DNA of 64,000 bases, from the NCBI GenBank assembly GCA_965602035.1, contig OZ271919.1, positions 3,038,001 through 3,102,000 on the forward strand, given 5' to 3'. This stretch comes from Natronospirillum sp965602035 (GTDB lineage: Bacteria; Pseudomonadota; Gammaproteobacteria; Pseudomonadales; Natronospirillaceae). Of this stretch, positions 7,130 to 16,242 are shown one piece after another (positions within the stretch are counted from its first letter, which is position 1; every line of letters begins with the position of its first letter). Below the pieces are notes generated by a model. It made no database searches, was not told where the DNA came from, and saw only the letters and a list, made by a program, of their open reading frames with translations. The position numbers and the translations under genes are program-made.

Positions 7130-9685
7130 ATGGCAGAAGTAACGGTACAACAACTGGCGGACAATATAGGGACGCCGGTAGACCGCCTGCTGAAGCAGAT
7201 GGCAGAAGCGGGGCTGACTCATTCCAAGGCGGATGAATCGGTGTCAGACGACGAGAAACAGAAACTTCTCGCGTATTTGCGCTCGAGTCACGGTGCCAGT
7301 GACAGCGACAGTGAGCCCAGAAAGATTACCCTGAAGCGCAAGGTGACCACGCAGCTCAAGGCGGGTGGTGCCGGGCGCAGCGGCAAGACGGTCAACATCG
7401 AAGTGCGCAAGAAGCGGACTTATGTGAAGCGCAAGACAGCCGAGGGCGACGGGTCGGCAGCCCCCGGTTCAGCGCCGGTCAGCGACGAACGCCAGAAGCG
7501 CGATGAAGAACAGCGCAAGCTGGAAGAAGCGCAGGCCCGCGCACAGGAAGAAAAGCGCCAGGCCGAGGAAGAAGCGCGGCGTCGCGAAGAGGAAGAAGCC
7601 GCTGCCAAACGTGCCGAGGAAGACGAAAAAGCCCGGCAGGCCGTCGCCGACGCACCGCCTCCGCCGCCGGATCCCGACGCCGAGCAGAAACGCTCACGTG
7701 CCGCGCCCAAGCCGAAGAAGCCGGAGCGCGATGACATTGAAGAGAAGCGCAAGGCCAAGAAGCCGAAGCCTACTGCGACGCCCGGGAAGGACAAGCCCAA
7801 GGGCAACCGCCATCAGCAGATTATGGGCCTGATGGACGAAGATGGTGGCCCGGGGCGTCGCCGGCCGAAGCGCAAGCGCAGCAAGCCGGAAGACCGCCAG
7901 CACCAGTTCCAGCAGCCGACCGCGCCGGTTGTGCGTGAGGTCAAGCTGGGCGACAACATCAATGTGCAGGACCTGGCCCACCAGATGTCGGTGAAACCGG
8001 CGGAAGTGGTCAAGGTGCTGTTCAAGATGGGCGTTATGGCGACCATCAATCAGGTGCTCGACCAGGACACAGCGATACTCGTCATTGAAGAAATGGGGCA
8101 TCGTTATGTCACCGTGTCGGAAAACGCGGTGGAAGAAGATCTGGATGCGACCATCAACTACAAAGGTGAGGCTGAAAACCGCGCGCCGGTAGTCTCGGTG
8201 ATGGGTCACGTCGATCACGGCAAGACCTCATTGCTCGACTTCATCCGTCGCACCAAGGTGGCCGCCGGCGAATCCGGTGGTATTACACAGCACATCGGTG
8301 CCTACCATGTAGACACTGACCATGGCATGGTCACCTTCCTCGATACGCCCGGTCACGCGGCCTTTACCGCCATGCGGGCCCGCGGTGCGCAGTGCACCGA
8401 TGTGGTGATTCTGGTGGTTGCCGCCGATGACGGCGTGATGCCGCAGACGGAAGAAGCCGTTCAGCACGCCAAGGCAAGTGGTGTACCGCTGGTCGTCGCT
8501 GTCAACAAGATCGACAAGGAAGGGGCAGACCCCGATCGTGTCATGTCGGAACTGGCTGCCAAAGACGTTGTGCCGGAAGACTGGGGTGGCGATACCCAGT
8601 TCATCAAGGTATCCGCGCATACCGGCGAAGGCATCGATGACCTGATCGATGCTGTTCTGCTCCAGTCCGAGATTCTGGAACTCAAGGCCTACCGTGATGG
8701 CCCGGCCAAGGGTGTGGTCATCGAGTCCAAACTCGAGAAGGGCCGTGGTGCGGTCAGCACGCTGCTGGTCCAGAATGGCCGGCTCAAGCAGGGCGATATC
8801 GTTCTTGCCGGTGACGCAACCGGGCGTGTGCGGGCGCTGATTGATGAATCCGGCAAGCAGGTGAAAGAAGCCGGTCCTTCCATCCCGGTCGAGATACTCG
8901 GGTTGGACGGCACGCCCGATGCCGGTGACGAATTTGTCGTCGTGGAGTCCGACAAGCAGGCCCGGGAAGTCGCCGAACACCGCCGTGAGAAGGCGCGTGA
9001 GCAGGAGCTGGCGAAACAGCAGGCCGCCAAGATGGACAACCTGTTTGCCGATATGGGTAAGGGCGAGACCGCCACGCTCAATCTGGTGCTCAAGGCCGAT
9101 GTCCGTGGCTCTCTGGAAGCGATCCAGAGTGCGCTGCTGCAACTCGGTAACGACGAAGCACGGGTCAACATTGTCTCGGGTGGCGTAGGTGGTATCACCG
9201 AGTCAGATGCCAACCTGGCGGTAACCGCGAACGCGGTAATACTCGGCTTCAACGTCCGTGCTGCGGGCAAGGCCCGCGATGTCATTGAGCAGCATGGTCT
9301 CGACCTGCGCTACTACAATGTCATCTACGACCTGATCGATGACGTGAAGGCTGCTCTCAGTGGCATGCTGTCACCGGAACTGCGCGAAGACATTGTCGGC
9401 CTGGCGGAAGTGCGCGATGTCTTCAACTCACCGAAGTTCGGCCAGATTGCCGGCTGTATGGTGGTTGAAGGCACGGTATACCGTAATAAGCGCATCCGCG
9501 TACTGCGTGAAGACGTGGTGATCTACGAAGGCGAACTCGAGTCGCTGCGCCGCTACAAGGACGATGTGCAGGAAGTCCGTCAGGGTATGGAATGCGGTAT
9601 CGGCGTGCGCAACTACAAGGACGTCCGCGCCGGCGACAAGATCGAGGTCTTTGATGTGAAGGAAGTTGCCCGGAGTTTCGACTGA
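7130..9685 (+). CDS. infB: Translation initiation factor IF-2
   Basis: GTPase that brings initiator tRNA to the 30S subunit. The start is set by the canonical IF2 N-terminal domain MAEVTVQQLADNIG preceded by GGGAGG. The order is: IF2_N domain, a long Lys/Arg/Glu-rich linker (about residues 60-260), a second IF2_N, the G domain with GHVDHGKTS (G1), DTPGHAAF (G3) and NKID (G4), then the beta-barrel domain and C-terminal tRNA-binding domain. 851 residues. The 113-bp gap before it contains a GGCGG/CCGCC hairpin. Confidence 0.98.
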   Translation: MAEVTVQQLADNIGTPVDRLLKQMAEAGLTHSKADESVSDDEKQKLLAYLRSSHGASDSDSEPRKITLKRKVTTQLKAGGAGRSGKTVNIEVRKKRTYVKRKTAEGDGSAAPGSAPVSDERQKRDEEQRKLEEAQARAQEEKRQAEEEARRREEEEAAAKRAEEDEKARQAVADAPPPPPDPDAEQKRSRAAPKPKKPERDDIEEKRKAKKPKPTATPGKDKPKGNRHQQIMGLMDEDGGPGRRRPKRKRSKPEDRQHQFQQPTAPVVREVKLGDNINVQDLAHQMSVKPAEVVKVLFKMGVMATINQVLDQDTAILVIEEMGHRYVTVSENAVEEDLDATINYKGEAENRAPVVSVMGHVDHGKTSLLDFIRRTKVAAGESGGITQHIGAYHVDTDHGMVTFLDTPGHAAFTAMRARGAQCTDVVILVVAADDGVMPQTEEAVQHAKASGVPLVVAVNKIDKEGADPDRVMSELAAKDVVPEDWGGDTQFIKVSAHTGEGIDDLIDAVLLQSEILELKAYRDGPAKGVVIESKLEKGRGAVSTLLVQNGRLKQGDIVLAGDATGRVRALIDESGKQVKEAGPSIPVEILGLDGTPDAGDEFVVVESDKQAREVAEHRREKAREQELAKQQAAKMDNLFADMGKGETATLNLVLKADVRGSLEAIQSALLQLGNDEARVNIVSGGVGGITESDANLAVTANAVILGFNVRAAGKARDVIEQHGLDLRYYNVIYDLIDDVKAALSGMLSPELREDIVGLAEVRDVFNSPKFGQIAGCMVVEGTVYRNKRIRVLREDVVIYEGELESLRRYKDDVQEVRQGMECGIGVRNYKDVRAGDKIEVFDVKEVARSFD

Positions 9686-9688
9686 CCC

Positions 9689-10093
9689 ATGGCAAGAGAC
9701 TTCAAACGCTCGGATCGTGTCGGTGACCAGATCCAGAAAGACCTGGCCGAGCTGATTCAGTTCGAGCTCAAGGACCCGCGGCTGGGCATGGTGACGCTGA
9801 ACGAAGTGCGTGTGTCCAGCGACCTCGGGTACGCCGACGTCTACTTCACCGCACTCAGTACGCTGGATGGCGATGCGGCCGCTCAGGCGGCGGCTGCGGC
9901 GGAAGTGCTCAACCGGGCAGCCGGTTTCCTGCGTTCCGAACTGGCGCGCCGCATCCGGCTGCGGGTCATGCCGCACCTGCGCTTTCATTACGATCACAGC
10001 GTTGCGCATGGCCGTGAAATGTCACAACTGATCGACTCGGCGCGTGCTCGTGACCGGTCTATGGGGTCCGATGGGTCGTCGGAAGATCGGTAG
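9689..10093 (+). CDS. rbfA: Ribosome-binding factor A
   Basis: Cold-shock 30S maturation factor. 134 residues with the KH-like fold signature: N-terminal RSDRVGDQIQKDLAELI, the KDPRLGMVTLNEVRVSSDL segment, and C-terminal RIRLRVMPHLRFHYDHS. It starts 4 bp after infB and its 3' end overlaps truB by 23 bp, so the genes are probably translationally coupled. Confidence 0.97.
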   Translation: MARDFKRSDRVGDQIQKDLAELIQFELKDPRLGMVTLNEVRVSSDLGYADVYFTALSTLDGDAAAQAAAAAEVLNRAAGFLRSELARRIRLRVMPHLRFHYDHSVAHGREMSQLIDSARARDRSMGSDGSSEDR

Positions 10094-10982
10094 CGTTCAC
10101 GGCGTACTGTTGCTGGACAAGCCGGCCGGGGTGACTTCCAATCATGCGCTACAGCGTGTGCGGCGTCATCTCGGTGCCGGGCGTGGTGGCCACACCGGCG
10201 CGCTGGACCCCCTGGCAACCGGCGTGCTGCCGCTCTGTTTCGGTGAGGCTACCAAGTTTTCCCAGTGGTCACTCGACGCCGACAAGGCCTACGAGGTAAC
10301 CGCAAAGCTGGGTGTCAGTACCGATACCGCGGATGCGGACGGCGAACCGGTAGATCGGCTGCCCGTGCCGGCTCTGAGTGAGAGCGGTCTGAGAGATCTG
10401 CTCAGCCGCGAGTTTACCGGCCCGATGGTGCAGACCCCGCCCCGATACTCGGCGCTCAAGCACGAAGGCAAGCCGCTGTATCAGTTGGCTCGCGAAGGCA
10501 AGCCGATCCCCGACAAATCCCGCACCGTGACACTCCATGAATCTCAACTGGTCGCGATGGGCGCCGACTGGCTGACCCTGCGTGTCCGGGTGAGCAAGGG
10601 CACCTATATCCGTTCTGTGGTGGAAGACCTCGCGATCCGGCTCGGTACCCTCGGTCATGTAACGGCATTGCGCCGTCTGTCGCACGGGGCGTTCCGGCTG
10701 GCGCAAGCGGTGACTCTCGATACCGTGATGAATCGACCTTCGGAGGCCACTCGCGCCGAGCTGTTACCCGCTGACGCCTGTGTCAGCGGCCTTCCGACGC
10801 TGGCCCTGAACGACGAACAATGGGCAGCCGTGCGCCATGGCCATGGCTTTACCACCGATGAATCAGCCGCCGGCCCGGTGCGGCTGTATTTTCAGGGTAA
10901 ATTCTGTGGATTGGCCGAGGCGGGGCCGGGTAACCAGGTGAAATGTCTTCGCCTGGTCAATCCAGATTTGTTATTATGCTGA
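10071..10982 (+). CDS. truB: tRNA pseudouridine-55 synthase
   Basis: Makes pseudouridine 55 in the T loop of tRNAs. The ATG at 10071 (MGRRKIGSVHGVLLLDKPAG) matches the family N-terminus better than the frame opening at 10044. The catalytic Asp lies in the GHTGALDPLATGVLP motif; KAYEVTAKLGVSTDTADADG and RVSKGTYIRSVVEDLA follow, and a PUA-like C-terminal domain ends at CLRLVNPD. 303 residues; overlaps rbfA. Confidence 0.97.
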   Translation: MGRRKIGSVHGVLLLDKPAGVTSNHALQRVRRHLGAGRGGHTGALDPLATGVLPLCFGEATKFSQWSLDADKAYEVTAKLGVSTDTADADGEPVDRLPVPALSESGLRDLLSREFTGPMVQTPPRYSALKHEGKPLYQLAREGKPIPDKSRTVTLHESQLVAMGADWLTLRVRVSKGTYIRSVVEDLAIRLGTLGHVTALRRLSHGAFRLAQAVTLDTVMNRPSEATRAELLPADACVSGLPTLALNDEQWAAVRHGHGFTTDESAAGPVRLYFQGKFCGLAEAGPGNQVKCLRLVNPDLLLC

Positions 10983-11069
10983 CGCCGAAAAATCGGTGCA
11001 GTACAGGGTGGCTACAGACATGCGTGGTCAGCCCTGCTTCATTCATGGCATGTCGACAGGAGACGTAAC

Positions 11070-11339
11070 ATGGCTCTGACTATTGAGCAGAAAGCAGACA
11101 TCATCAAGGAATACCAGCTTGAGGAAGGTGACACCGGCTCACCGGAAGTTCAGGTAGCCCTGCTGACCCACAACATCAACGGGCTGCAGAGTCACTTCAA
11201 AGCGAACCAGAAAGATCACCACGGTCGTCGTGGTCTGATCCGCATGGTCAACCAGCGGCGCAAGCTGCTGGACTACCTCAAGCGCAAGGATCTGAACCGC
11301 TATGCAACACTGATCAAGCGGCTCGGTATCCGGCGGTAA
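11070..11339 (+). CDS. rpsO: 30S ribosomal protein S15
   Basis: Primary 16S rRNA-binding protein of the 30S platform. The 89-residue length is exact for the family. Conserved segments are GDTGSPEVQVALLT, HHGRRGLIRMVNQRRKLLDYLK and the C-terminal LIKRLGIRR. Preceded by AGGAGAC. The rpsO-pnp order is conserved; S15 represses its own translation in E. coli, but the required leader pseudoknot was not identified here. Confidence 0.98.
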   Translation: MALTIEQKADIIKEYQLEEGDTGSPEVQVALLTHNINGLQSHFKANQKDHHGRRGLIRMVNQRRKLLDYLKRKDLNRYATLIKRLGIRR

Positions 11340-11353
11340 GAGGGTGCTGCAGC

Positions 11354-11384
11354 GATGTCCGCCGGGTCCGACCCGTCGGGCATC
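11354..11384 (+). promoter_or_regulatory. Hairpin in rpsO-pnp intergenic leader
   Basis: A 31-nt stem (GATG, CCG and CGGGT pairing with ACCCG, CGG and CATC, with two mismatches) sits 138 bp before pnp. In E. coli an RNase III-cleaved hairpin in this place mediates PNPase autoregulation; here the role is inferred from position and structure only. Confidence 0.5.
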
Positions 11385-11521
11385 GTCAGCCATTCAGACA
11401 CTGGGCAGTCAGCATGAGTACTTCTAACAATTGGCCTCCCCCGAACCGGCATTTCGCCGGCCGGCGGCGAGACTAATTCTTAGGAGTGCTCGATTGCCCG
11501 CACAGCGACAAAGAGGACATT

Positions 11522-13648
11522 ATGGCCCTACAGGCAACGACACATACATTCCAGTTCGGTGACCAGACCGTCACCCTCGAGACCGGCAAGGTCGCCCGTC
11601 AGGCGACCGGCTCCGTGGTCTGCACCATCGGCAAGACCGTGGTGCTCGCCGCAGTGACCGCGGCTCGTGAAGCAAAGCCGGACCAGCCGTTTTTCCCGCT
11701 GTCCGTGCACTACCAGGAAAAATTCTACGCAACCGGCCGCATCCCCGGCGGCTATCTGAAGCGTGAAGGCCGTCCGTCAGAAAAGGAAACCCTGACCAGC
11801 CGCCTGATCGACCGGCCCATCCGGCCGCTGTTCCCGAAAGGCTTCCTGAACGAAGTCCAGGTAGTACCGACGGTAATTTCCGCAGAGGCGGACGTGGACC
11901 CGGACATCTGTGCCATGATCGCCACCTCAGCGGCACTGGCCGTCAGTGGCGTTCCGTTCAACGGTCCGATCGGCGCGGCCCGTGTTGGCTTTACGGAAGA
12001 GCAGGGCTATCTGCTGAACCCGACATACAGCGCGCTTGAGAACTCCGACCTGAACATGGTCGTGGCCGGTACCCGTGATGCGGTACTGATGGTTGAATCG
12101 GAAGCCAAAGAACTGACGGAAGACCAGATGCTCGGTGCGGTACTGTTCGCGCATCAGGAAATGCAGGCCGTGGTTGACGCCGTGGAAGCACTGACTGCGA
12201 AGGCCGGTGCCAAACCATGGGAATGGACGCCGCCGGCGGAAGACACCGACACGCTGGACAAGGTCCGTGGTGCATTCTGGGATCGTATCGGAGATGCCTA
12301 CCGCATCACCGACAAGATGCAGCGTTATGAAGCGCTGGAGGCATTGCGTGCCGAGGCGGTTGAACAACTGGCTGATGAAGAGAACGGCCCTGACTCCGGT
12401 GCGGTGAAGAGCGCGTTCTCTTCGCTTGAGAAAAAACTGGTTCGCCGTCGTGTTGTGGACGGTGAGCCGCGTATCGATGGTCGCGACAATCGCACCGTGC
12501 GCCCGATCGACGTCGAAGTCGGGGTCCTGCCCGGCGCACATGGCTCCTCCCTGTTCACCCGCGGTGAAACACAGGCCATTGTTGCAGCGACACTGGGTAG
12601 CCTGCGCGATGGTCAGATGGTCGATATGCTCCACACCAAGATCACCGACCACTTCCTGCTGCACTACAACTTCCCGCCGTACTCCGTGGGTGAAACGGGT
12701 CGCATGGGTGGCGTAGGCCGTCGTGAAATCGGTCATGGCCGCCTGGGCCGTCGCGGTGTTGAAGCGGTGCTGCCCGATGTCGAGGACTTCCCCTACGCTA
12801 TCCGGGTGGTCTCGGAAATCACCGAATCCAACGGCTCATCGTCCATGGCAACCGTCTGCGGCACTTCGCTGGCCCTGATGGATGCGGGTGTACCGCTCAA
12901 GGCCCCGGTCGCCGGTATTGCCATGGGTCTGGTGAAGGAAGACGATGGTTTCGCCGTACTGACCGACATTCTCGGTGACGAGGACCACCTCGGCGACATG
13001 GACTTCAAGGTAGCCGGTACCTCTGACGGTGTCACCGCACTGCAGATGGACATCAAGATTGAAGGCATTACCGAGGAGATCATGGAGCAGGCGCTGGAGC
13101 AGGCACTGCAGGCGCGTCAGCACATCCTGACCGAAATGAACCAGGTGATCTCCACGCCGCGCGCTGAACTGTCTGACAACGCGCCGTCCATGAAGCAGAT
13201 CAAGATCGATCCGGACAAGATCCGTGATGTGATCGGTAAGGGTGGTGCCACCATCCGCGCGATCTGCGACGAAACAGGCGCAGATATCGACATTCAGGAC
13301 GACGGCTCCGTGCGCATCTACGCACCGACCAAGACGGCCCTCAATGCGGCTCTGGGCCGTGTGGAGGCCGTGGCGCTGGACCCTGAACCCGGTGCATTGT
13401 ACGAAGGTGAAGTGGTCCGTATCGCCGATTTCGGCGCGTTCGTCCGGTTCCTCGGTGAACGTGACGGCCTGGTACACATCTCACAGATTGTACCGCGGCG
13501 CATCGACAAGGTGAGTGACGAGCTGACAGTCGGTCAGAAAGTGCTGGTGAAAGTACTTGAAGTGGACCAGCGTGGCCGGGTCAAGCTCAGCATGAAAGAA
13601 GTCACCGACGACGAGAAGGCGAACTTCGCGACAGAAGCGGAAGCTTAA
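11522..13648 (+). CDS. pnp: Polyribonucleotide nucleotidyltransferase (PNPase)
   Basis: Phosphorolytic 3'-5' exoribonuclease of the degradosome. The start at 11522 (MALQATTHTFQFGDQ) follows an AAGAGGA site; the frame opens 12 codons earlier without conservation. It has two RNase PH-like cores (FYATGRIPGGYLKREGRPSE in the first; GETGRMGGVGRREIGHGRLG in the second), then KH (IGKGGATIRAICDETGADID) and S1 (GEVVRIADFGAFVRF) domains. 708 residues. Its stop overlaps the stop of the convergent gene. Confidence 0.98.
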   Translation: MALQATTHTFQFGDQTVTLETGKVARQATGSVVCTIGKTVVLAAVTAAREAKPDQPFFPLSVHYQEKFYATGRIPGGYLKREGRPSEKETLTSRLIDRPIRPLFPKGFLNEVQVVPTVISAEADVDPDICAMIATSAALAVSGVPFNGPIGAARVGFTEEQGYLLNPTYSALENSDLNMVVAGTRDAVLMVESEAKELTEDQMLGAVLFAHQEMQAVVDAVEALTAKAGAKPWEWTPPAEDTDTLDKVRGAFWDRIGDAYRITDKMQRYEALEALRAEAVEQLADEENGPDSGAVKSAFSSLEKKLVRRRVVDGEPRIDGRDNRTVRPIDVEVGVLPGAHGSSLFTRGETQAIVAATLGSLRDGQMVDMLHTKITDHFLLHYNFPPYSVGETGRMGGVGRREIGHGRLGRRGVEAVLPDVEDFPYAIRVVSEITESNGSSSMATVCGTSLALMDAGVPLKAPVAGIAMGLVKEDDGFAVLTDILGDEDHLGDMDFKVAGTSDGVTALQMDIKIEGITEEIMEQALEQALQARQHILTEMNQVISTPRAELSDNAPSMKQIKIDPDKIRDVIGKGGATIRAICDETGADIDIQDDGSVRIYAPTKTALNAALGRVEAVALDPEPGALYEGEVVRIADFGAFVRFLGERDGLVHISQIVPRRIDKVSDELTVGQKVLVKVLEVDQRGRVKLSMKEVTDDEKANFATEAEA

Positions 13649-14451
13649 TCAGGCAACCGTGACACATCGACACCCTGAGCACTCAGGGTGTCGATGGCTC
13701 TCTTCCGCAGCCGCTGGCGCACGCCAGAGCCGGCCGGGAGGTCTATATAGTGAAGCAGGTGGGCGATCGCCGACGCTGCCACACCCTGTTCCTCGGCAAA
13801 TGCGGCCACGTCGAAAGCAGGCCCGGTATCCGGCGCAGGCAATTCCCGCACAGTGGGAAGCTCGAAGTGTTGTCCCCGTGCCACCGCCAGAATTTTCTCC
13901 CGATAGTGATCCTGAAAAACCGGCCACACCCGTGGTTCGGGCTCCGTACGCAGACGGAAAAACCCGGTGTCATGCGCCGCAAAGTAAACACCGGGATGTC
14001 TCCACGCATGGTCCAGCGGGTGCCAGGCGTGCATGGCCGCTTCCATATAGGCATCACGGGGTGATGGCATATCGGCCGGTCGGGCCACATCGCTCATGGC
14101 ACTGAGAAATTCAGCAATCGTGGGGGGCCAGCTATAGCGGTCGCGCGTGGCGTCGATAGCCCGTTCCACTGCCGCGAGCGGGTAGCCGGCCAGCGCAAAC
14201 GCCCATTCACGTTTCGCATGCGCCATGGTGTCATCGTCACCATAGGCGCTCTCGAAGCGATAGGTGTAGATATGATGGAACCGGGCGAACAGCATGTTGA
14301 CCATGATCTTCACGTCATGGTCGATCTCCGTGGCAGCACTCTGGCGTTGGCTGCTACCAGTCGAAGTCACCGATGTTCCGGAGTCGGCTGCGAAGTTTCT
14401 GTCGACGGTCCGGACCAGATCCCGGGCTGTTTTCGGTGAGTCGTGAGTCAT
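13645..14451 (-). CDS. Phage lambda P-like replication protein
   Basis: About 268 residues. The central region (AKREWAFALAGYPLAAVERAI, then PPTIAEFLSAMSD, DAYMEAAMHAWHP and HPGVYFAAHDTGFF) follows the pattern of replication protein P, the DnaB-helicase loader family of lambda-like phages. Known family role: recruits or loads replicative helicase through the partner initiator. The start is uncertain: ATGs at 14463 and 14451 both overlap the upstream DnaT-like gene by about 100 bp in another frame. It is convergent with pnp, sharing stop codons. Whether this is a domesticated chromosomal helicase loader or a prophage relic is not shown; no other phage genes flank it. Confidence 0.7.
   Translation of the reverse strand: MTHDSPKTARDLVRTVDRNFAADSGTSVTSTGSSQRQSAATEIDHDVKIMVNMLFARFHHIYTYRFESAYGDDDTMAHAKREWAFALAGYPLAAVERAIDATRDRYSWPPTIAEFLSAMSDVARPADMPSPRDAYMEAAMHAWHPLDHAWRHPGVYFAAHDTGFFRLRTEPEPRVWPVFQDHYREKILAVARGQHFELPTVRELPAPDTGPAFDVAAFAEEQGVAASAIAHLLHYIDLPAGSGVRQRLRKRAIDTLSAQGVDVSRLPD
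13665..13696. repeat. Perfect 15-bp hairpin at the pnp 3' end
   Basis: Bases 13665-13679 pair perfectly with 13682-13696 around a CA turn. It begins 16 bp after the pnp stop and lies inside the 3' end of the convergent P-like gene. There is no T-run on either side, so it is more likely an exonuclease-blocking 3' structure than a classic terminator. Confidence 0.75.
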
Positions 14452-15253
14452 GTTGCCTGTCATTCAGGTGGTATTGCCACCGCCTGCTTACCCAGTTGAG
14501 AAATTTGGTGTCCCAGCTTATGTGTCGCTGACCGCTGTCCCGATAGTACAGCACAAAGCTTTCCCTCTGGGCCAGTGCAAAGTCGGTTTCGATACCCTTG
14601 CCTTCGATCATGCGCAGGCAGTCCTGGCTGGGTTGCCATTCCAGTGACATGGCAGAGGGGCCGGTTGCCGGCGTTGCGGGCTCCGTTTTCAGCGCCCCTC
14701 GCCCTGACTTGTCCTGATTACTGGCCGATGTCTGTTCCTGACCGCGCATATAGAGCGGCTGGTCACTGTAGCGTGGCCGATGGCCACTGGTTCTGACCTT
14801 GTCCTGCCCATCAGTAAGCAGCCGAGTTTCCGGTACCGGTGGCGGCATGTCAAAGGCGTCATCCGACGGATCGTCAGAATGAGACGGCGCAGCCGCGCTA
14901 TCGTCGGGTCCGCTGACCCACGGGTAGGGAGGATGCTCTGGCTCCGGGCGTTGTTCCACCGACACAGGCAGGGTGATCTCCCGCCCGCCTGTATGTGGGC
15001 GGGTCGCCACGACCAGGCCGGTGTCCACCAGACGGTCCAGTGCAGCCAGGAACCGACCCGGAGAAAGGAACGGCACCAATGCCAGCCAGTCGTCCTCCAG
15101 CCGGCTCAGCGTACGTGTCGGCACGCCGTCCGCCCCGGCCGCCTGCAGCGAGGCGACCCGCATCAGCACGTCATGGAGCACGGCTGCATCCAGGCCGATA
15201 TCCTGAGCCAGGCGGCCATTGAATGTATAGCTGGGAGCGTCAGACTTGATCAT
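14354..15253 (-). CDS. DnaT-like primosomal protein
   Basis: 299 residues. The N-terminal 90 residues look like a winged-helix domain (MIKSDAPSYTFNGRLAQDIG; LSPGRFLAALDRLVDTGLVV). A low-complexity linker of Pro, Ser and Asp follows, then a DnaT-type ssDNA-binding domain near 205-260 (LEWQPSQDCLRMIEGKGI, FVLYYRDSG, WDTKFLNWVSRRW). Known role of DnaT: handing over the DnaB-DnaC complex during replication restart. It sits directly upstream of, and overlaps, the P-like gene, so the pair resembles a DnaT plus loader module. A TATACT -10-like box lies at 15260-15265 on this strand. Confidence 0.75.
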   Translation of the reverse strand: MIKSDAPSYTFNGRLAQDIGLDAAVLHDVLMRVASLQAAGADGVPTRTLSRLEDDWLALVPFLSPGRFLAALDRLVDTGLVVATRPHTGGREITLPVSVEQRPEPEHPPYPWVSGPDDSAAAPSHSDDPSDDAFDMPPPVPETRLLTDGQDKVRTSGHRPRYSDQPLYMRGQEQTSASNQDKSGRGALKTEPATPATGPSAMSLEWQPSQDCLRMIEGKGIETDFALAQRESFVLYYRDSGQRHISWDTKFLNWVSRRWQYHLNDRQHDSRLTENSPGSGPDRRQKLRSRLRNIGDFDW

Positions 15254-15357
15254 CGGGTCAGTATATCATTCTGCCGGCAACGCACTGCAGGTCGTGGTTA
15301 AAAAAATGTCCCATCCCGGTTAGACTCTGGGCATTCTCTGGCGAGGTCAACAGCAGC

Positions 15358-16242
15358 ATGCAGAACGCGGTCGACGTGTCCGGACTGAGCAAACGCTTTG
15401 GTTCCATAGAGGCGGTCGCGGATCTGAGCTTTGCAATCCCCGAAGGCAGTTGTTTCGGGCTGCTAGGCCCGAACGGGGCCGGCAAAACGACGACACTGGA
15501 AATTCTCGAGGGCCTGCAGCGCCCGGACCAGGGCAGTGTCCGTTACTGGGGGCAACCGCTGCGCACAGGCGAAGCCTATGAGCGCATTGGTATCCAGTTC
15601 CAGCATACGGCCTTGCCGGACAATCTCACCGTATCAAATACCATCGACCTGTTTGCGTCCCTGCATGACACCACGATGGACCGGGCGGAACTTATCACGG
15701 TCTGCGCACTGGATGGGCTGCTCAACCAACGTACCCGGGCCCTGTCCGGTGGGCAGCGCCAGCGCGTCCTGCTGGCACTGGCCCTGGTGCACGACCCGGC
15801 GCTGGTATTTCTGGATGAGCCAACCACCGGGCTCGACCCGCAGGCCCGGGCCCACTTCTGGGAACTGATCCGACTGGTGCGCGACCGCGGCAAGACCGTG
15901 GTGCTTACCACGCACTACATGGAAGAGGCCGAGAGCCTGTGTGACCATATCGGTCTGCTGGACCACGGCCGACTGGTTGCCATGGGCAGCCCGGCCGGTC
16001 TGCTGGAAGAGCATTACCCGGGCGTGGTCGCACGCCTGCCGCTGTCGACGCTGCCGTCACCCGTTCCCGACCATCTCGCCGGCTACCGTGACGGGGACCA
16101 ATGGGTGATCTCCGGCCCCGAGCCCGAAACCCTGCTGAAGCGCCTGCTCGGCGCCGGTCTGTCACTCAATTCGCTGAGCGTTGCCCGGCCCAACCTGAAC
16201 GATCTGTTTCTCAAACTCACCGGGCAGAGGCTACGCCAATGA
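15358..16242 (+). CDS. ABC-2 type exporter, ATP-binding subunit
   Basis: 294-residue ATPase with Walker A GPNGAGKTT, signature LSGGQRQRV, Walker B LVFLDEPTTGLDP and switch His in LTTHYMEEAE, the last typical of DrrA/CcmA-like ABC-2 exporters. The C-terminal 80 residues form the usual extension of this subfamily. ATGA overlap with the permease gene shows a two-gene operon. Substrate unknown; such pairs export drugs, lipids or polysaccharides. Confidence 0.93.
   Translation: MQNAVDVSGLSKRFGSIEAVADLSFAIPEGSCFGLLGPNGAGKTTTLEILEGLQRPDQGSVRYWGQPLRTGEAYERIGIQFQHTALPDNLTVSNTIDLFASLHDTTMDRAELITVCALDGLLNQRTRALSGGQRQRVLLALALVHDPALVFLDEPTTGLDPQARAHFWELIRLVRDRGKTVVLTTHYMEEAESLCDHIGLLDHGRLVAMGSPAGLLEEHYPGVVARLPLSTLPSPVPDHLAGYRDGDQWVISGPEPETLLKRLLGAGLSLNSLSVARPNLNDLFLKLTGQRLRQ

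Noticed and set aside
8228..9142. 304-aa minus-strand ORF inside infB
   Set aside because: Antisense frame of the IF-2 G domain; no domain recognised.
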